Notes: a model not told the origin generated them from the letters alone. 62,558 bases of DNA from Gammaproteobacteria bacterium (GCA_027315405.1 DAHUYB010000014.1:1-62558); one strand, 5' to 3'. Shown: positions 1 through 9,577, counted from the stretch's first letter. A program made the numbers and translations.

Positions 1-57
1 ACCCGCGACCCCCGGCGTGACAGGCCGGTATTCTAACCAGCTGAACTACCACTCCGC
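1..57 (-). tRNA. tRNA-Asp (GTC), 3' end cut by window edge
   Basis: The minus strand reads a tRNA 5' part with D arm TAGTTCAGCTGGTTAGA and an anticodon arm CCGGCCTGTCACGCCGG, giving anticodon GTC (Asp). The variable loop and the first half of the T arm are present and the 3' end lies outside the window. It follows tRNA-Val by a few bases, so the two are probably co-transcribed downstream of hupB. Confidence 0.93.
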
Positions 58-63
58 AGCGGG

Positions 64-139
64 TGGTGGGTGCTGAGGGGATCGAACCCCCGACCCTCGC
101 CGTGTAAAGGCGATGCTCTCCCAGCTGAGCTAAGCACCC
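64..139 (-). tRNA. tRNA-Val (TAC)
   Basis: A complete 76-nt cloverleaf is seen on the minus strand. The acceptor GGGTGCT pairs with AGCACCC, the anticodon loop sits in CGCCTTTACACGGCG (anticodon TAC), the T arm is GGGGGTTCGATCCCC and CCA is encoded at 64-66. It lies between hupB and tRNA-Asp. Confidence 0.96.
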
Positions 140-153
140 CCCGAGTAAGCGGG

Positions 154-426
154 TTAGTTTACGGCATCCTTTAGGGCTTTGCCAGCTTTGAAACCCGGTA
201 CCCTGCTCGCTGCGATCTGAATAGTCTGGCCCGTCTGCGGATTGCGACCGGTGCGCGCCGCACGCTGCTTAACCGTGAAAGTGCCGAAGCCCACTAGCAC
301 GACTTGATCGCCTTTCCCGAGCGCGCCGGTAATGGAATGCAGCACTGCCTGCACGGCACGATCCGCATCCGCATGGGAAAGTTTCGTGGCTTCGGCCACT
401 GCATTGATTAATTCAGCTTTGTTCAT
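154..426 (-). CDS. hupB: DNA-binding protein HU-beta
   Basis: This is a 90-residue HU/IHF-family nucleoid protein that bends and compacts DNA as a dimer. It starts [12 protein letters not shown] and ends [15 protein letters not shown]; the DNA-gripping arm carries the family signature GRNPQTGQ with the proline that intercalates into DNA. The open frame continues upstream of this Met, but the start at 426 gives the normal family length and follows an AGGGGC ribosome-binding site. It lies downstream of lon, the usual gammaproteobacterial order, but has its own sigma70-like promoter at 566-595, leaving a leader of roughly 130 nt. Confidence 0.96.
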   Translation of the reverse strand: MNKAELINAVAEATKLSHADADRAVQAVLHSITGALGKGDQVVLVGFGTFTVKQRAARTGRNPQTGQTIQIAASRVPGFKAGKALKDAVN

Positions 427-565
427 GATGTTGTGCCCCTGGTTGCCTGAGTGTTGATGATGGACAGTTCCCCTGGCCGGGTTTAAAAAACACATCCTGC
501 CTGTGCGCTTCACGTCACCAGGCACATGCAAGTTTTGCGACTCGTAACCTGCCGTGGTGCGCAAT

Positions 566-595
566 TTTATACAGGTGGCCGCAAACACTTGTCAA
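566..595 (-). promoter_or_regulatory. sigma70-like promoter of hupB
   Basis: On the minus strand a perfect -35 hexamer TTGACA (590-595) is followed after 18 nt by TATAAA (566-571). Transcription would start near 559, about 130 nt before the hupB start codon. Confidence 0.7.
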
Positions 596-652
596 CTTGA
601 CGCCGCCTCTGGTTAATTACTGTCACCCTTGCCGCGTTTGCAGGTAACGTCT

Positions 653-680
653 TTTTTCAATCGCCTAAGCGATTGAAAAA
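653..680 (-). repeat. 12-bp inverted repeat (hairpin) between lon and hupB
   Basis: The arms TTTTTCAATCGC (653-664) and GCGATTGAAAAA (669-680) are perfectly complementary around a 4-nt loop. On either strand the 3' flank of the stem is A-rich rather than T-rich, so it does not fit a standard Rho-independent terminator. It lies between the lon stop and the hupB promoter. Confidence 0.6.
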
Positions 681-763
681 TGAAGAAAAGCGCAATTTAC
701 TTTTTGACTTTTCGTGTCCAAAATTTCGCGGTACGAAAATCTCCGGGGTATCCCTGATAAAAT

Positions 764-3202
764 CTAATGAGGCCGCACACCTTCGGGTTCGGTTTTCGCG
801 GCCGGTGCCTCTGCCTGCGGCACTGCCGCGCCCACCAGTTCAGCCGGTTTCGGTTCGGGCATGCGCTCCAGCGCCATCTTGAATACTTCGTCTATCCAAC
901 GTAGTGGATGGATATCAAGTGCGCCTTTGATGTTTTTGGGTATCTCCACAAGATCCTTGGCATTTTCCTGTGGAATAAGCACAATACCAATGCCGCCTCG
1001 ATGCGCCGCAAGAAGTTTTTCCTTGAGACCGCCGATGGGCAACACCTCACCGCGCAGGGTAATTTCGCCGGTCATAGCCACATCGGCACGTACGGGAATC
1101 TTAGTAAGTGCCGATACCAAGGCCGTGCACATGCCGACACCGGCACTGGGGCCGTCCTTGGGGGTGGCGCCTTCCGGCACGTGGATATGCACATCATATT
1201 TCTGATGAAAATCCGCTTCGATGCCCAGCAAGGATGCACGGCTGCGCACCACGGTCATGGCTGCCTGGATGGATTCTTGCATCACACCGCCCAACTGGCC
1301 GGTGTGAATCAGCTTGCCCTTACCCGGCACCACCGTGGCCTCAATGGTCAGTAACTCGCCACCCATCTCGGTCCAGGCAAGTCCGGTCACTTGGCCTACC
1401 TGGTCGTGATCCTCGGCACGACCGTAACGGAAACGGCGCACCCCCAGGTAATCATCCAGGTTACGCGGCAGTACATGCACCTGCTTGTCACGCGGCTTGA
1501 GCAGTAAGCCTTTCACCACCTTACGGCAGATCTTGGAAATCTCCCGTTCCAGATTACGCACACCGGCTTCACGCGTGTAGTAACGAATGATGTCCGTGAT
1601 GGCGCTTTCGCTGATGGTGAGTTCGGCTGATTTCAGGCCATTGTTACGCATCTGTTTCGGTATCAGATAACGCATGGCAATATTGATTTTCTCGTCCTCG
1701 GTATAACCTGGGAGGCGGATCACCTCCATCCGATCCAGTAGCGGTGCCGGGATATTCATGGTGTTAGCAGTAGCCACGAATAGCACCTCGGAAAGATCAA
1801 AATCTACCTCCAGATAATGGTCATTAAAGGTGTTGTTCTGTTCCGGATCCAGCACCTCAAGAAGAGCGGACGATGGGTCGCCGCGGAAATCCATGGACAT
1901 CTTGTCCACCTCATCCAGCAAGAACAATGGATTACGCACGCCTACTTTCGCCATGTTCTGCAGAATCTTGCCGGGCATGGAACCGATATAAGTGCGCCGA
2001 TGCCCGCGGATCTCCGCTTCATCGCGCACACCGCCCAGGGACATGCGCGCAAATTTTCGGTTGGTGGCGCGCGCAATACTCTGACCCAGCGAAGTTTTAC
2101 CAACTCCGGGCGGGCCTACCAGGCACAGGATCGGACCTTTGAGTTTGTTCACACGCTGCTGCACTGCCAGGTACTCAAGGATGCGTTCCTTTACCTTATC
2201 TAGGCCGTAATGGTCCTCGGCGAGGATCTTTTCCGCACCCTCAAGGTCATGGCGTACACGTGTGCGCTTTTTCCACGGCACATTTACCAACCAATCGATA
2301 TAGTTGCGTACCACGGTGGCTTCGGCTGACATGGGCGACATGAGTTTGAGCTTGTTGAATTCGGTCGCCGCCTTATCGCGGGCTTCCTTCGACATGCCGG
2401 CCTTATGGATTTTCTTTTCCAGTTCCTCAAGTTCATTAGGCGCATCTTCCAGTTCACCCAATTCCTTCTGAATAGCCTTCATCTGCTCATTCAGGTAGTA
2501 CTCGCGCTGGCTTTTCTCCATTTGCTGCTTGACGCGGCCGCGTATGCGTCTTTCGATTTGCAGGATATCAATCTCGCCTTCAATCAGCGCCATAACATGT
2601 TCGAGGCGTGCGCGCGCATCCTCAAGTTCAAGGATTTTCTGCTTCTCATCCAACTTGAGCTGCATGTGCGCGGCGATGGTATCCGCAAGCCGGCCCGGCG
2701 AATCAATCCCCGCCAGGGAAGTCAGCAGTTCAGGCGGGATCTTCTTGTTGAGCTTGACGTACTGATCGAACAGCGACAATGCTGAACGCATCAACACATC
2801 CATCTCACGCTCATCATATTGGGAATGCGTGCGGATAACACTTACCAGCGCGGAAAAATACTCGCCGTCGTTGATCTGCAAAATACGCGCGCGGTCGCCG
2901 CCCTCCACCAGCACTTTGACGGTGCCGTCGGGGAGTTTCACCAACTGCAGAATCGTGGCCAGGGTTCCCACACGGTAGACGTCGTTCTCTTTGGGGTCGT
3001 CCACTTCCGGACTCTTCTGCGCCAATAGCAGTATCTGCTTACCCGCCTGCATGCCGTGATCCAGCGCCTTGATGGATTTATCCCGACCGACAAACAGCGG
3101 GGTGACCATATGCGGATAGACCACCACATCGCGCAACGGCAATACCGGAACCAAAATAGGCTGGCCTTCAAGCAAATCGGTTTGGCGGGTTTCGCTGGTC
3201 AC
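764..3202 (-). CDS. lon: ATP-dependent Lon protease
   Basis: This is an 812-residue LonA-type AAA+ serine protease of the cytoplasm that degrades misfolded and short-lived regulatory proteins. The N-terminal LON domain begins around residue 15 ([20 protein letters not shown]), a coiled-coil lies at about 190-260, Walker A is GPPGVGKTS near residue 360, and the Ser-Lys dyad is S686 in [10 protein letters not shown] and K729 in GLKEKLL. Translation starts at GTG with AAGGA five bases upstream. The C-terminal tail ([10 protein letters not shown]) is Ala/Glu-rich and probably unstructured. It follows clpX, with a heat-shock-like promoter in the gap. Confidence 0.97.
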   Translation of the reverse strand: MTSETRQTDLLEGQPILVPVLPLRDVVVYPHMVTPLFVGRDKSIKALDHGMQAGKQILLLAQKSPEVDDPKENDVYRVGTLATILQLVKLPDGTVKVLVEGGDRARILQINDGEYFSALVSVIRTHSQYDEREMDVLMRSALSLFDQYVKLNKKIPPELLTSLAGIDSPGRLADTIAAHMQLKLDEKQKILELEDARARLEHVMALIEGEIDILQIERRIRGRVKQQMEKSQREYYLNEQMKAIQKELGELEDAPNELEELEKKIHKAGMSKEARDKAATEFNKLKLMSPMSAEATVVRNYIDWLVNVPWKKRTRVRHDLEGAEKILAEDHYGLDKVKERILEYLAVQQRVNKLKGPILCLVGPPGVGKTSLGQSIARATNRKFARMSLGGVRDEAEIRGHRRTYIGSMPGKILQNMAKVGVRNPLFLLDEVDKMSMDFRGDPSSALLEVLDPEQNNTFNDHYLEVDFDLSEVLFVATANTMNIPAPLLDRMEVIRLPGYTEDEKINIAMRYLIPKQMRNNGLKSAELTISESAITDIIRYYTREAGVRNLEREISKICRKVVKGLLLKPRDKQVHVLPRNLDDYLGVRRFRYGRAEDHDQVGQVTGLAWTEMGGELLTIEATVVPGKGKLIHTGQLGGVMQESIQAAMTVVRSRASLLGIEADFHQKYDVHIHVPEGATPKDGPSAGVGMCTALVSALTKIPVRADVAMTGEITLRGEVLPIGGLKEKLLAAHRGGIGIVLIPQENAKDLVEIPKNIKGALDIHPLRWIDEVFKMALERMPEPKPAELVGAAVPQAEAPAAKTEPEGVRPH

Positions 3203-3267
3203 ACTGGATCCTTAATGAGTCCTGGGTTTGAGTAATAGCGGAAGCTTTCAAGAACATGCAGTGCATG

Positions 3268-3294
3268 CATGCGGGCAAAATTCGTATTTTCAAG
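3268..3294 (-). promoter_or_regulatory. candidate sigma32 (heat-shock) promoter of lon
   Basis: On the minus strand CTTGAA (3289-3294) is followed after 13 nt by CCCGCATG (3268-3275). This resembles the sigma32 consensus CTTGAA-N13-CCCCAT with one extra G in the -10 part. It sits about 65 nt before the lon GTG start, and lon is a classical heat-shock gene. The match is by eye only. Confidence 0.5.
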
Positions 3295-3311
3295 CGGCCA
3301 GACGTCGGATT

Positions 3312-4598
3312 TTAGCCATCCGCGGCCGCCAACTGTTTTTTTCCACGCTCGTAGACAATGTAAGGCTGGTTCTCGCCGCTGATAACCGCTTCATCGATGA
3401 CCACTTTTGAGACATGCTCCATGGAAGGCAATTCATACATGATGTCCAATAACACGTGTTCCAGGATTGTGCGCAGGCCACGGGCACCGGTTTTACGCTC
3501 CATGGCCCGGCGTGCGGTGCTGCGTAATGCATCCTCGCGAAGTTCCAGCTCACAACCTTCCATATCGAAGAGTTTCTGATATTGCTTGGTAATCGCGTTT
3601 TTAGGTTCAGTGAGGATACGCATTAGTGCGCCCTCATCAAGTTCGTCCAGTGTCGCGACTACCGGCAAACGGCCCACAAACTCCGGGATGAGACCGAAAC
3701 GGATAAGATCCTCCGGTTCCACATCGTGCAAGACCTCACCCACATTCTTGATGTCGGCCTTACCTCTAATTTCAGCCATGAAGCCGATGCCACTCTTTTC
3801 CGTGCGGTTGCGAATGATTTTTTCCAGCCCCGCGAACGCGCCGCCACAAAGAAACAGGATATTACTGGTATCCACCTGCAGGAATTCCTGCTGCGGATGC
3901 TTTCGACCACCCTGTGGAGGTACGGATGCAATAGTGCCTTCAATGAGTTTCAGCAGCGCCTGCTGCACACCCTCACCGGAAACGTCCCGGGTGATGGACG
4001 GGTTATCGGACTTGCGTGAGATCTTATCGATTTCATCAATATAGACAATGCCGGTCTGGGCCTTCTCCACATCGTAATCACATTTCTGCAGCAATTTCTG
4101 GATGATATTCTCCACGTCCTCGCCCACGTAACCCGCCTCCGTAAGCGTGGTGGCGTCGGCAATCGTGAAGGGCACATTCAACAGGCGCGCCAGGGTTTCC
4201 GCCAGCAGTGTCTTGCCGGAACCGGTAGGGCCGATGAGCAGGATATTGCTCTTGGCCAACTCCACATCATCTTTGTTATGGGTGCTGCGTACATCCAGGC
4301 GCTTATAGTGATTGTATACGGCCACGGAAAGGATTTTTTTGGCGCGCTCCTGACCGATAACATACTGATCCAGAACCGCTTTGACTTCCTGCGGACGCGG
4401 TAGCTTGTTATGCGTGGTTTGAGCCTGCTCCTGCATTTCCTCGCGGATAATGTCGTTGCAGAGTTCAACGCATTCATCGCAAACATACACCGACGGGCCG
4501 GCAATCAGCTTGCGCACCTCATGCTGGCTCTTGCCGCAGAAAGAGCAGTACAACAGCTTGCCGCCGTCCTCGCCTTTACTGCGTGTTTCGTCCACCAT
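3312..4598 (-). CDS. clpX: ATP-dependent Clp protease ATP-binding subunit ClpX
   Basis: This 428-residue AAA+ unfoldase recognises, unfolds and threads substrates into ClpP. The N-terminal zinc-binding domain has C18, C21, C40 and C43 (YCSFCGK and VCDECVELC); Walker A is GPTGSGKT, the pore loop GYVGED and Walker [10 protein letters not shown] follow. An AGGAG stretch precedes the ATG start. It lies 123 nt after clpP in the conserved order tig-clpP-clpX-lon, so it is probably co-transcribed with clpP. Confidence 0.97.
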   Translation of the reverse strand: MVDETRSKGEDGGKLLYCSFCGKSQHEVRKLIAGPSVYVCDECVELCNDIIREEMQEQAQTTHNKLPRPQEVKAVLDQYVIGQERAKKILSVAVYNHYKRLDVRSTHNKDDVELAKSNILLIGPTGSGKTLLAETLARLLNVPFTIADATTLTEAGYVGEDVENIIQKLLQKCDYDVEKAQTGIVYIDEIDKISRKSDNPSITRDVSGEGVQQALLKLIEGTIASVPPQGGRKHPQQEFLQVDTSNILFLCGGAFAGLEKIIRNRTEKSGIGFMAEIRGKADIKNVGEVLHDVEPEDLIRFGLIPEFVGRLPVVATLDELDEGALMRILTEPKNAITKQYQKLFDMEGCELELREDALRSTARRAMERKTGARGLRTILEHVLLDIMYELPSMEHVSKVVIDEAVISGENQPYIVYERGKKQLAAADG

Positions 4599-4721
4599 CT
4601 CCTGGTCACCTCTGAAAAAGCCGGGAACCCTGTCCGCGTGGAAACACTATGGGGATTTTCCGGTGCCGCTTCAATAGCACGGCCCCGTAATGTTGGAGTT
4701 TCCCACCCGGACTCGGTTCCC

Positions 4722-5342
4722 TCAGGCCTTGACGGCGCGTTGTTCCAGTATCGAGTCTATGAGGCCGTACTTGACCGCCTCCTCCCCACCCATGAAACGA
4801 TCCCGCTCCGTATCTTGTTGAATTCGTTGGATAGTTTGACTGGTATGTTTGGCCATGATCTCGTTCAAGCGCTCCCGCAAGTGCAGGATTTCCCGGGCAT
4901 GGATATCGATATCGGAGGCTTGCCCCTGCACCCCACCCAAGGGCTGGTGAATCATGATGCGGGAGTGGGGTAAGCAGTAGCGCTTACCCTTGGCGCCGCC
5001 AGTCAGCAGCAGCGCACCCATACTGGCTGCCTGGCCCACGCAGATGGTGGATACGTCTGGTTTCACGAATTGTATGGTGTCGTAGATGGATAGGCCCGCA
5101 GTCACTGAACCACCCGGTGAATTGATATACAAACTGATGTCTTTATCCGGGTTTTCCGATTCCAGGAACAATAACTGCGCCACCACCAGATTAGCCACGT
5201 AATCGTCCACGGGGCCGACAATGAACACCACCCGCTCCTTGAGCAGGCGCGAATAAATATCGTAGGAGCGCTCGCCACGGGCGGTTTGCTCCACCACGAT
5301 GGGTACCAAGTTAAGTCCCTGAACCTCGCTTACTGTTTTCAT
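4722..5342 (-). CDS. clpP: ATP-dependent Clp protease proteolytic subunit ClpP
   Basis: This 206-residue serine peptidase forms the tetradecameric chamber that degrades substrates delivered by ClpX or ClpA. The catalytic Ser is S107 in GQAASMGA and the His is H132 in [14 protein letters not shown] place the start at the ATG at 5342, preceded by GAGGAAG, giving MKTVSEVQG and the usual family length. An upstream in-frame ATG at 5387 would overlap the end of tig and add 15 residues with no counterpart I recognise. Confidence 0.95.
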   Translation of the reverse strand: MKTVSEVQGLNLVPIVVEQTARGERSYDIYSRLLKERVVFIVGPVDDYVANLVVAQLLFLESENPDKDISLYINSPGGSVTAGLSIYDTIQFVKPDVSTICVGQAASMGALLLTGGAKGKRYCLPHSRIMIHQPLGGVQGQASDIDIHAREILHLRERLNEIMAKHTSQTIQRIQQDTERDRFMGGEEAVKYGLIDSILEQRAVKA

Positions 5343-5367
5343 ATCTTCCTCGGCCTCACGGCCTGTT

Positions 5368-6693
5368 TCAGGCGGGTGCATGTGCATGCGGGTGTTGCTG
5401 GAAATGCATCAGTTCCTGGAAGCTCGTGGGTTTATCCGTGACCACTGCCTTCTCCAGCAGGCTGTCCACTGCCTGATCCTCCAGCACCAGGGATTCGAGC
5501 TGCCGCATGACCGCTGGATTTGAGCGCATGCTGTGTACCGCTTCCGCGGGATTGCTGTAATCACCCGCCATGCGCTCCAGACGTTCATCGAGTCGCTTCG
5601 TATCCACGCGCAATTGCCGCTGGCTGATGATCTCGCCCATGATGAGGCCGAGACTCACACGCCGTTTGGCCTGTTCTTCGAACAACTCTCGTGGCAATTC
5701 CACGCTCTTCTTGCTGTCCTTAACTCCCATACGTTCAACTGCGTCACGGCGCAGATTCTCGATCTCACCGTCCAGCAAAGCTTTCGGCAGTTCCACCGGA
5801 TTTGCGCTGAGTAAAGCCTCCAATACCTGATCCTTCAGGCGCCGGTGTACCGTATCCGCCATCTCCCGGCGCATATTCTCGGTAACTTCAGCGCGTAATT
5901 TCGTAATCCCGCCTTCAGTGACGCCAAAACTTTTGCAAAAGGCTTCGTCCACTTCGGGCAGCTTCTGGCTGTCCACACGATGCGTATGTACATTGAAGTG
6001 CGCAATTTTCCCCGCGACTTCCTGGACGTGATAGTCATCCGGAAAACGCACATCGAACTCACGGTGTTCGTCGGCTTTCACGCCGTCGAGACCCTGCTCG
6101 AAATCCGCTAACATGCGGTTTTCACCCAGCACCACGAAAATCTTGTTGGCCTTGCTGCCCGGGAAGCTTGCACCGCCTATGCTACCGTCGAAATCGAGCT
6201 GTACCCGATCACCCTTACGCGCGCCGCGCTCGACGGTTTCCCAGGTGGCGCGTTGCTGACGCAAATTGCCCACCATGGCGTCAATATCCGCCTCGGTAAT
6301 CTCCGCCACCGGCCGCTCCACTTGAATGCCTTCAGTTCCGTTCAGTTTGATTTCCGGATAAACCTCGAAGGTGGCGGTATATTCCAGGTCCATGCCCGGC
6401 TTGTTATTGATGGTGTCAATGCGCGGGCCGCCGGCCGGATTCACTTTCTCTTGCATGAAAGCTTCATTGCAAGTGTCGCGCAGCAGATCGCCCAATACCT
6501 CCTGACGGACCTCACTGCCGAAGCGTTTCTTCACCACATCGTAGGGTATCTTGCCGGGGCGAAAGCCATTGAGTTTGGCGCGTTTGCCCAGAGATTTCAG
6601 CCGCTGTTCCACTTCGCGTTCCACGCGTTCGGCCGGCACCTGCACCTTCATGCGGCGCTCTAAACCTGCGGTTGTCTCGATTGAAACCTGCAT
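5368..6693 (-). CDS. tig: trigger factor (ribosome-associated chaperone and prolyl isomerase)
   Basis: This 441-residue protein binds the ribosome exit tunnel and shields nascent chains. The N-terminal ribosome-binding domain shows the signature GFRPGKIP near residue 45, the FKBP-type PPIase domain follows at about 150-245 ([14 protein letters not shown]), and the C-terminal half is the helical chaperone arm. The tail is His/Ala-rich ([11 protein letters not shown]). It is the first gene of the tig-clpP-clpX block; its stop lies about 25 nt before the chosen clpP start. AGAGG lies about ten bases before the ATG. Confidence 0.96.
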   Translation of the reverse strand: MQVSIETTAGLERRMKVQVPAERVEREVEQRLKSLGKRAKLNGFRPGKIPYDVVKKRFGSEVRQEVLGDLLRDTCNEAFMQEKVNPAGGPRIDTINNKPGMDLEYTATFEVYPEIKLNGTEGIQVERPVAEITEADIDAMVGNLRQQRATWETVERGARKGDRVQLDFDGSIGGASFPGSKANKIFVVLGENRMLADFEQGLDGVKADEHREFDVRFPDDYHVQEVAGKIAHFNVHTHRVDSQKLPEVDEAFCKSFGVTEGGITKLRAEVTENMRREMADTVHRRLKDQVLEALLSANPVELPKALLDGEIENLRRDAVERMGVKDSKKSVELPRELFEEQAKRRVSLGLIMGEIISQRQLRVDTKRLDERLERMAGDYSNPAEAVHSMRSNPAVMRQLESLVLEDQAVDSLLEKAVVTDKPTSFQELMHFQQHPHAHAPA

Positions 6694-6761
6694 GGACTGC
6701 TTACCTCTGAAATATCCTGGTATCGAATTACTACGTTAACCAGCATGCTTGCCGTTGCAAT

Positions 6762-6846
6762 TGGTGCGAAAGGAGAGACTCGAACTCTCACGGGTTCCCC
6801 CACTGGAACCTAAATCCAGCGCGTCTACCAGTTCCGCCACTTTCGC
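6762..6846 (-). tRNA. tRNA-Leu (TAG)
   Basis: An 85-nt type II tRNA is read on the minus strand: acceptor GCGAAAG with CTTTCGC, D loop with GGTAGACGC, anticodon loop in TGGATTTAGGTTCCA (anticodon TAG), a long variable arm and T arm GAGAGTTCGAGTCTCTC. CCA is encoded at 6762-6764. It stands alone upstream of tig. Confidence 0.95.
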
Positions 6847-6910
6847 AACGCCGAACCGAACCAGGCTACCTAAATTTTAAATTATATCAAAGACTTGGGT
6901 AACTCTGTTG

Positions 6911-6995
6911 GCCTGTGACGGGGATCGGACCCGATTTCGGCGGCCATTATACAAACTTGGGGGATACGCAGCTTGAACTCGAGCCGGCCACAGGC
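6911..6995 (-). repeat. tRNA-like or hairpin element, unassigned
   Basis: This 85-nt stretch is closed by a perfect 7-bp terminal inverted repeat (GCCTGTG and CACAGGC). On the minus strand a T-arm-like stem-loop (CGGG, loop TCCGATC, CCCG) stands next to the 3' arm and a possible 4-bp D-like stem next to the 5' arm, but no acceptable anticodon arm forms and no CCA fits the acceptor. It lies between pgi and tRNA-Leu. It may be a decayed tRNA or simply a structured 3' region of the pgi transcript. Confidence 0.3.
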
Positions 6996-7032
6996 TGTCT
7001 GGTGCTGCGGACCCGTTGAACTATAGCTATAT

Positions 7033-8682
7033 TCACTGTCTGCGCAAGCGACGGTAGCGCCGGATCAGCGTATTGGTGGAGCTGTCGTGTTTTAGCTCGG
7101 GCTCGCGGGCAACCTCCAACTGAGGGAGAATAGCCTGCGTCAGTGTCTTGCCCAGCTCCACGCCCCACTGGTCAAAGGAGTCCACATTCCAAATAACGCC
7201 CTGGGTAAAGACGCTGTGTTCGTAAAGCGCCACCAGTGATCCCAGGACTCCCGGCGTCAGCCGCTCGGCCAGTAGGGTATTGCTGGGGCGATTGCCCTCG
7301 AGGACACGATGCGGCACCAGCCACTCAGGCGTGCCCTCAGCCCTGATTTCTTCCGCCGTTTTGCCGAAAGCCAAAGCTTCGGCTTGGGCTAACAGGTTAG
7401 CAATCAATATATCCTGTCGATGGCCGAGCGGATTCAGGCTCTGACAAAAACCGATGAAGTCGCAGGGAATCAAGCGGCTTCCCTGATGAATCAGCTGATA
7501 GAACGAATGCTGGCCATTGGTACCGCGCTCACCCCAACAGATCGGGGCGGTTTGCCAGCCAGCACGCATACCGTCCAGCGTAATCTGCTTGCCGTTGCTT
7601 TCCATGCTCAATTGCTGCAGGTAAAACGGGAAATATCTCAGGTATTGATCATAGGGCAGCAGCGCTTGGGTGTGTGCATCGAAGAAGTTGTTGTACCAAA
7701 TGGCAAGCAGGCCCATAAGCACCGGCAGATTTTGGCCGAGTGGAGTCGTGCGGAAGTGTTGGTCCATGGCATGGAAGCCGGCGAGCATGGCGCGGAAGTT
7801 TTCTAGCCCGATGGCGATCATGGTGGAAAGACCAATCGCTGAAGTCATGGAGTACCGCCCACCGGCCCATTCCCAGAAATCGAATATATTTTCGGCGTCG
7901 ATGCCGAATTCAATGGCCTTTGCGAAATTGCTGGAGACCGCCACAAAGTGTCTGGATAGTGCCTGTTTATCGTCAAACTTAGCCAAGCACCAATCGCGGG
8001 CCGCCTGGGCATTTGCCAGGGTTTCCTGGGTCGTAAACGACTTTGAACTGATGATAAACAGGGTCTCTGCCGGATCCAGATCGCGTATGGCCTCCTCGAA
8101 ATCCGTGGCATCCACGTTGGAAACAAAGCGGAAATTGAGATCACGCCGGCTGTAATGGCGGAGTGCCTCATAGGCCATCATGGGTCCGAGGTCGGATCCA
8201 CCCACACCGATGTTGACAATATTGCGGATGCACTTTCCTGTATGTCCACGCCACTTTCCGTTGCGGACCTGCTCCGAGAATGCGGCCATCCGCTCAAGGA
8301 CCGCATGTACCTGAGGCACCACGTCCACGCCATCCACCACGATGCTTTCGCCCTCGGGTGCGCGCAAGGCTACGTGCAGCGCAGAACGTCGCTCGCTTAC
8401 GTTGATCTTTGCGCCGTTAAACATGGCCTCGATGCGCGTATGCAAATTGCATTCTCCGGCAAGCGTCAGCAATAGCCGGAGCGTTTCATCGGTGATGCGA
8501 TTTTTGGAATAATCGAGATATAGACCGGCCGCTTCGGCCGTATAACGTTCACCACGCTTTGCATCATCTGCAAATAACTGCCGCAGATGCAGCTTGCGCA
8601 TGCTGTGGCAGTGCGCTTCAAGCGCTTTCCAAGCGGGGCGTTCTGTCAACGATTGCTGCTGGGTTGCTGAACTGGCGGCCAT
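7033..8682 (-). CDS. pgi: glucose-6-phosphate isomerase
   Basis: This 549-residue enzyme interconverts glucose 6-phosphate and fructose 6-phosphate in glycolysis and gluconeogenesis. The family motifs are clear: [24 protein letters not shown] with the phosphate-binding Ser/Thr cluster, the active-site [13 protein letters not shown], and the C-terminal [13 protein letters not shown]-type segment seen here as [13 protein letters not shown]. The product ends in a basic tail (RRYRRLRRQ). It stands alone between two tRNA loci, and no strong Shine-Dalgarno sequence precedes the ATG. Confidence 0.97.
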   Translation of the reverse strand: MAASSATQQQSLTERPAWKALEAHCHSMRKLHLRQLFADDAKRGERYTAEAAGLYLDYSKNRITDETLRLLLTLAGECNLHTRIEAMFNGAKINVSERRSALHVALRAPEGESIVVDGVDVVPQVHAVLERMAAFSEQVRNGKWRGHTGKCIRNIVNIGVGGSDLGPMMAYEALRHYSRRDLNFRFVSNVDATDFEEAIRDLDPAETLFIISSKSFTTQETLANAQAARDWCLAKFDDKQALSRHFVAVSSNFAKAIEFGIDAENIFDFWEWAGGRYSMTSAIGLSTMIAIGLENFRAMLAGFHAMDQHFRTTPLGQNLPVLMGLLAIWYNNFFDAHTQALLPYDQYLRYFPFYLQQLSMESNGKQITLDGMRAGWQTAPICWGERGTNGQHSFYQLIHQGSRLIPCDFIGFCQSLNPLGHRQDILIANLLAQAEALAFGKTAEEIRAEGTPEWLVPHRVLEGNRPSNTLLAERLTPGVLGSLVALYEHSVFTQGVIWNVDSFDQWGVELGKTLTQAILPQLEVAREPELKHDSSTNTLIRRYRRLRRQ

Positions 8683-8858
8683 AGTTACATTGCCAAATTA
8701 AATTGCGAACATTTCTCCGTAACCCAGGAAGCTTATACAAGGATGCTAGTCAGCCACCGGATTAAGAAACAGTATATCGAGGAAAGGCAAAGTAGCGCCC
8801 CTGGATATTTCGACGCGGTGGGATTATGCAGATGTAAAGCGAGCCTGCGTTGGGAAGG

Positions 8859-8980
8859 ATTGGATTGTTCAGGCTCCCTTGGTGGGCCGTGCAGGACTTG
8901 AACCTGCGACCTACTGATTAAGAGTCAGCAGCTCTACCAACTGAGCTAACGGCCCAGCAAGGGAGCCTGAACAATCCAAT
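8859..8980 (-). repeat. perfect 23-bp inverted repeat bracketing tRNA-Lys
   Basis: The arms 8859-8881 and 8958-8980 are exact reverse complements. The right arm fills the spacer between tRNA-His and tRNA-Lys, starting at the last base of the tRNA-His CCA; the left arm begins with the last two bases of the tRNA-Lys CCA. In the transcript, leader and trailer of tRNA-Lys would form a 23-bp helix separated from the acceptor stem by only a 2x2-nt internal loop. A further copy of the core GAGCCTG at 8841-8847 (plus strand) could pair with the left arm instead. Confidence 0.9.
8880..8955 (-). tRNA. tRNA-Lys (CTT)
   Basis: This is a 76-nt cloverleaf on the minus strand: acceptor GGGCCGT with ACGGCCC, anticodon loop CTCTTAA (anticodon CTT), T arm GCAGGTTCAAGTCCTGC and CCA at 8880-8882. 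It is the last gene of the Pro-Arg-His-Lys tRNA operon and is enclosed by a 23-bp leader-trailer inverted repeat. Confidence 0.95.
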
Positions 8981-9056
8981 GGGGTGGACGATGGGACTCG
9001 AACCCACGACAACCGGAATCACAATCCGGGGCTCTACCAACTGAGCTACTCCCACC
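8980..9056 (-). tRNA. tRNA-His (GTG)
   Basis: The minus strand encodes a tRNA with anticodon loop ATTGTGA (anticodon GTG), T arm GTGGGTTCGAGTCCCAT, encoded CCA at 8980-8982 and the extra 5' G expected of tRNA-His. The acceptor stem GTGGGAG against CGTCCAC contains one A-G mismatch (position 6 with 67) and one G-T wobble. Third tRNA of the Pro-Arg-His-Lys operon. Confidence 0.93.
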
Positions 9057-9100
9057 ATAACCGGCTGGATAAACCTGGAACACTGCCGGCTTCACCGCAT

Positions 9101-9177
9101 TGGCGCGCCTGGCAGGACTCGAACCTGCGACCGCCGGCTTAGAAGGCCGGTGCTCTATCCAGCTGAGCTACAGGCGC
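9101..9177 (-). tRNA. tRNA-Arg (TCT)
   Basis: This is a 77-nt tRNA on the minus strand with acceptor GCGCCTG and CAGGCGC, D loop AGCTGGATAG, anticodon loop CTTCTAA (anticodon TCT), T arm GCAGGTTCGAGTCCTGC and CCA at 9101-9103. It is the second tRNA of the operon, about 73 nt after tRNA-Pro. Confidence 0.95.
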
Positions 9178-9250
9178 AAATTCCTGGCAAGCCATCGGCG
9201 GTAAACAACCTTCCCTGTTACATGAGTCCGCGGCCGCAATCAACCAAATT

Positions 9251-9327
<77 letters not shown>

Positions 9328-9453
9328 CCGTCGTAAAACATTCCCTCAACACCACCTGCTTTGCTCGCAGTCTGTTGCCGGCTCGGCTCGTGCCTCGCCT
9401 GGCAACCCGGCCGTGTACTTCCTGTACCCGGCGTTCGCCCTGTCCGGGCTCAC

Positions 9454-9490
9454 CCCAAAGCAGGTGCGCTACCAGACTGCGCTATGCCCC
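9454..9490 (-). repeat. duplicated 5' half of tRNA-Pro
   Basis: These 37 nt are identical to 9290-9326 of the intact tRNA-Pro, covering nearly the whole 5' half up to the base after the anticodon. The first base of the tRNA and everything 3' of the anticodon are missing, so no tRNA can fold. The copy lies between the promoter (9549-9577) and the intact gene, which are pushed apart by a 164-nt repeat offset. The 127 nt between the two copies hold no gene I can see. Confidence 0.9.
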
Positions 9491-9548
9491 ACTCAACGCG
9501 TCCTACGGGGCTGCCCCGATGCGGTCAGCGCAAGAGCGCAAGAATGGA

Positions 9549-9577
9549 ATGATACGGTGCCACCCCACCTCAGTCAA
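9549..9577 (-). promoter_or_regulatory. sigma70-like promoter of the tRNA-Pro-Arg-His-Lys operon
   Basis: On the minus strand TTGACT (9572-9577) is followed by 17 nt and TATCAT (9549-9554). It faces the tRNA operon and would start transcription near 9542, before the partial tRNA-Pro copy. An AT-rich stretch (AAAAAGCTCCATAAA) lies just upstream. It is divergent from folD. Confidence 0.65.

Noticed and set aside
653-680. Hairpin downstream of lon as a Rho-independent terminator
   Set aside because: No T-tract follows the stem on either strand; kept only as an inverted repeat.
6911-6995. A functional tRNA gene in the pgi-tRNA-Leu gap
   Set aside because: No acceptable anticodon arm and no CCA that fits the acceptor; reported only as tRNA-like.
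6947-7168. Possible small minus-strand gene overlapping the pgi end
   Set aside because: It overlaps pgi in another frame and has no family resemblance.
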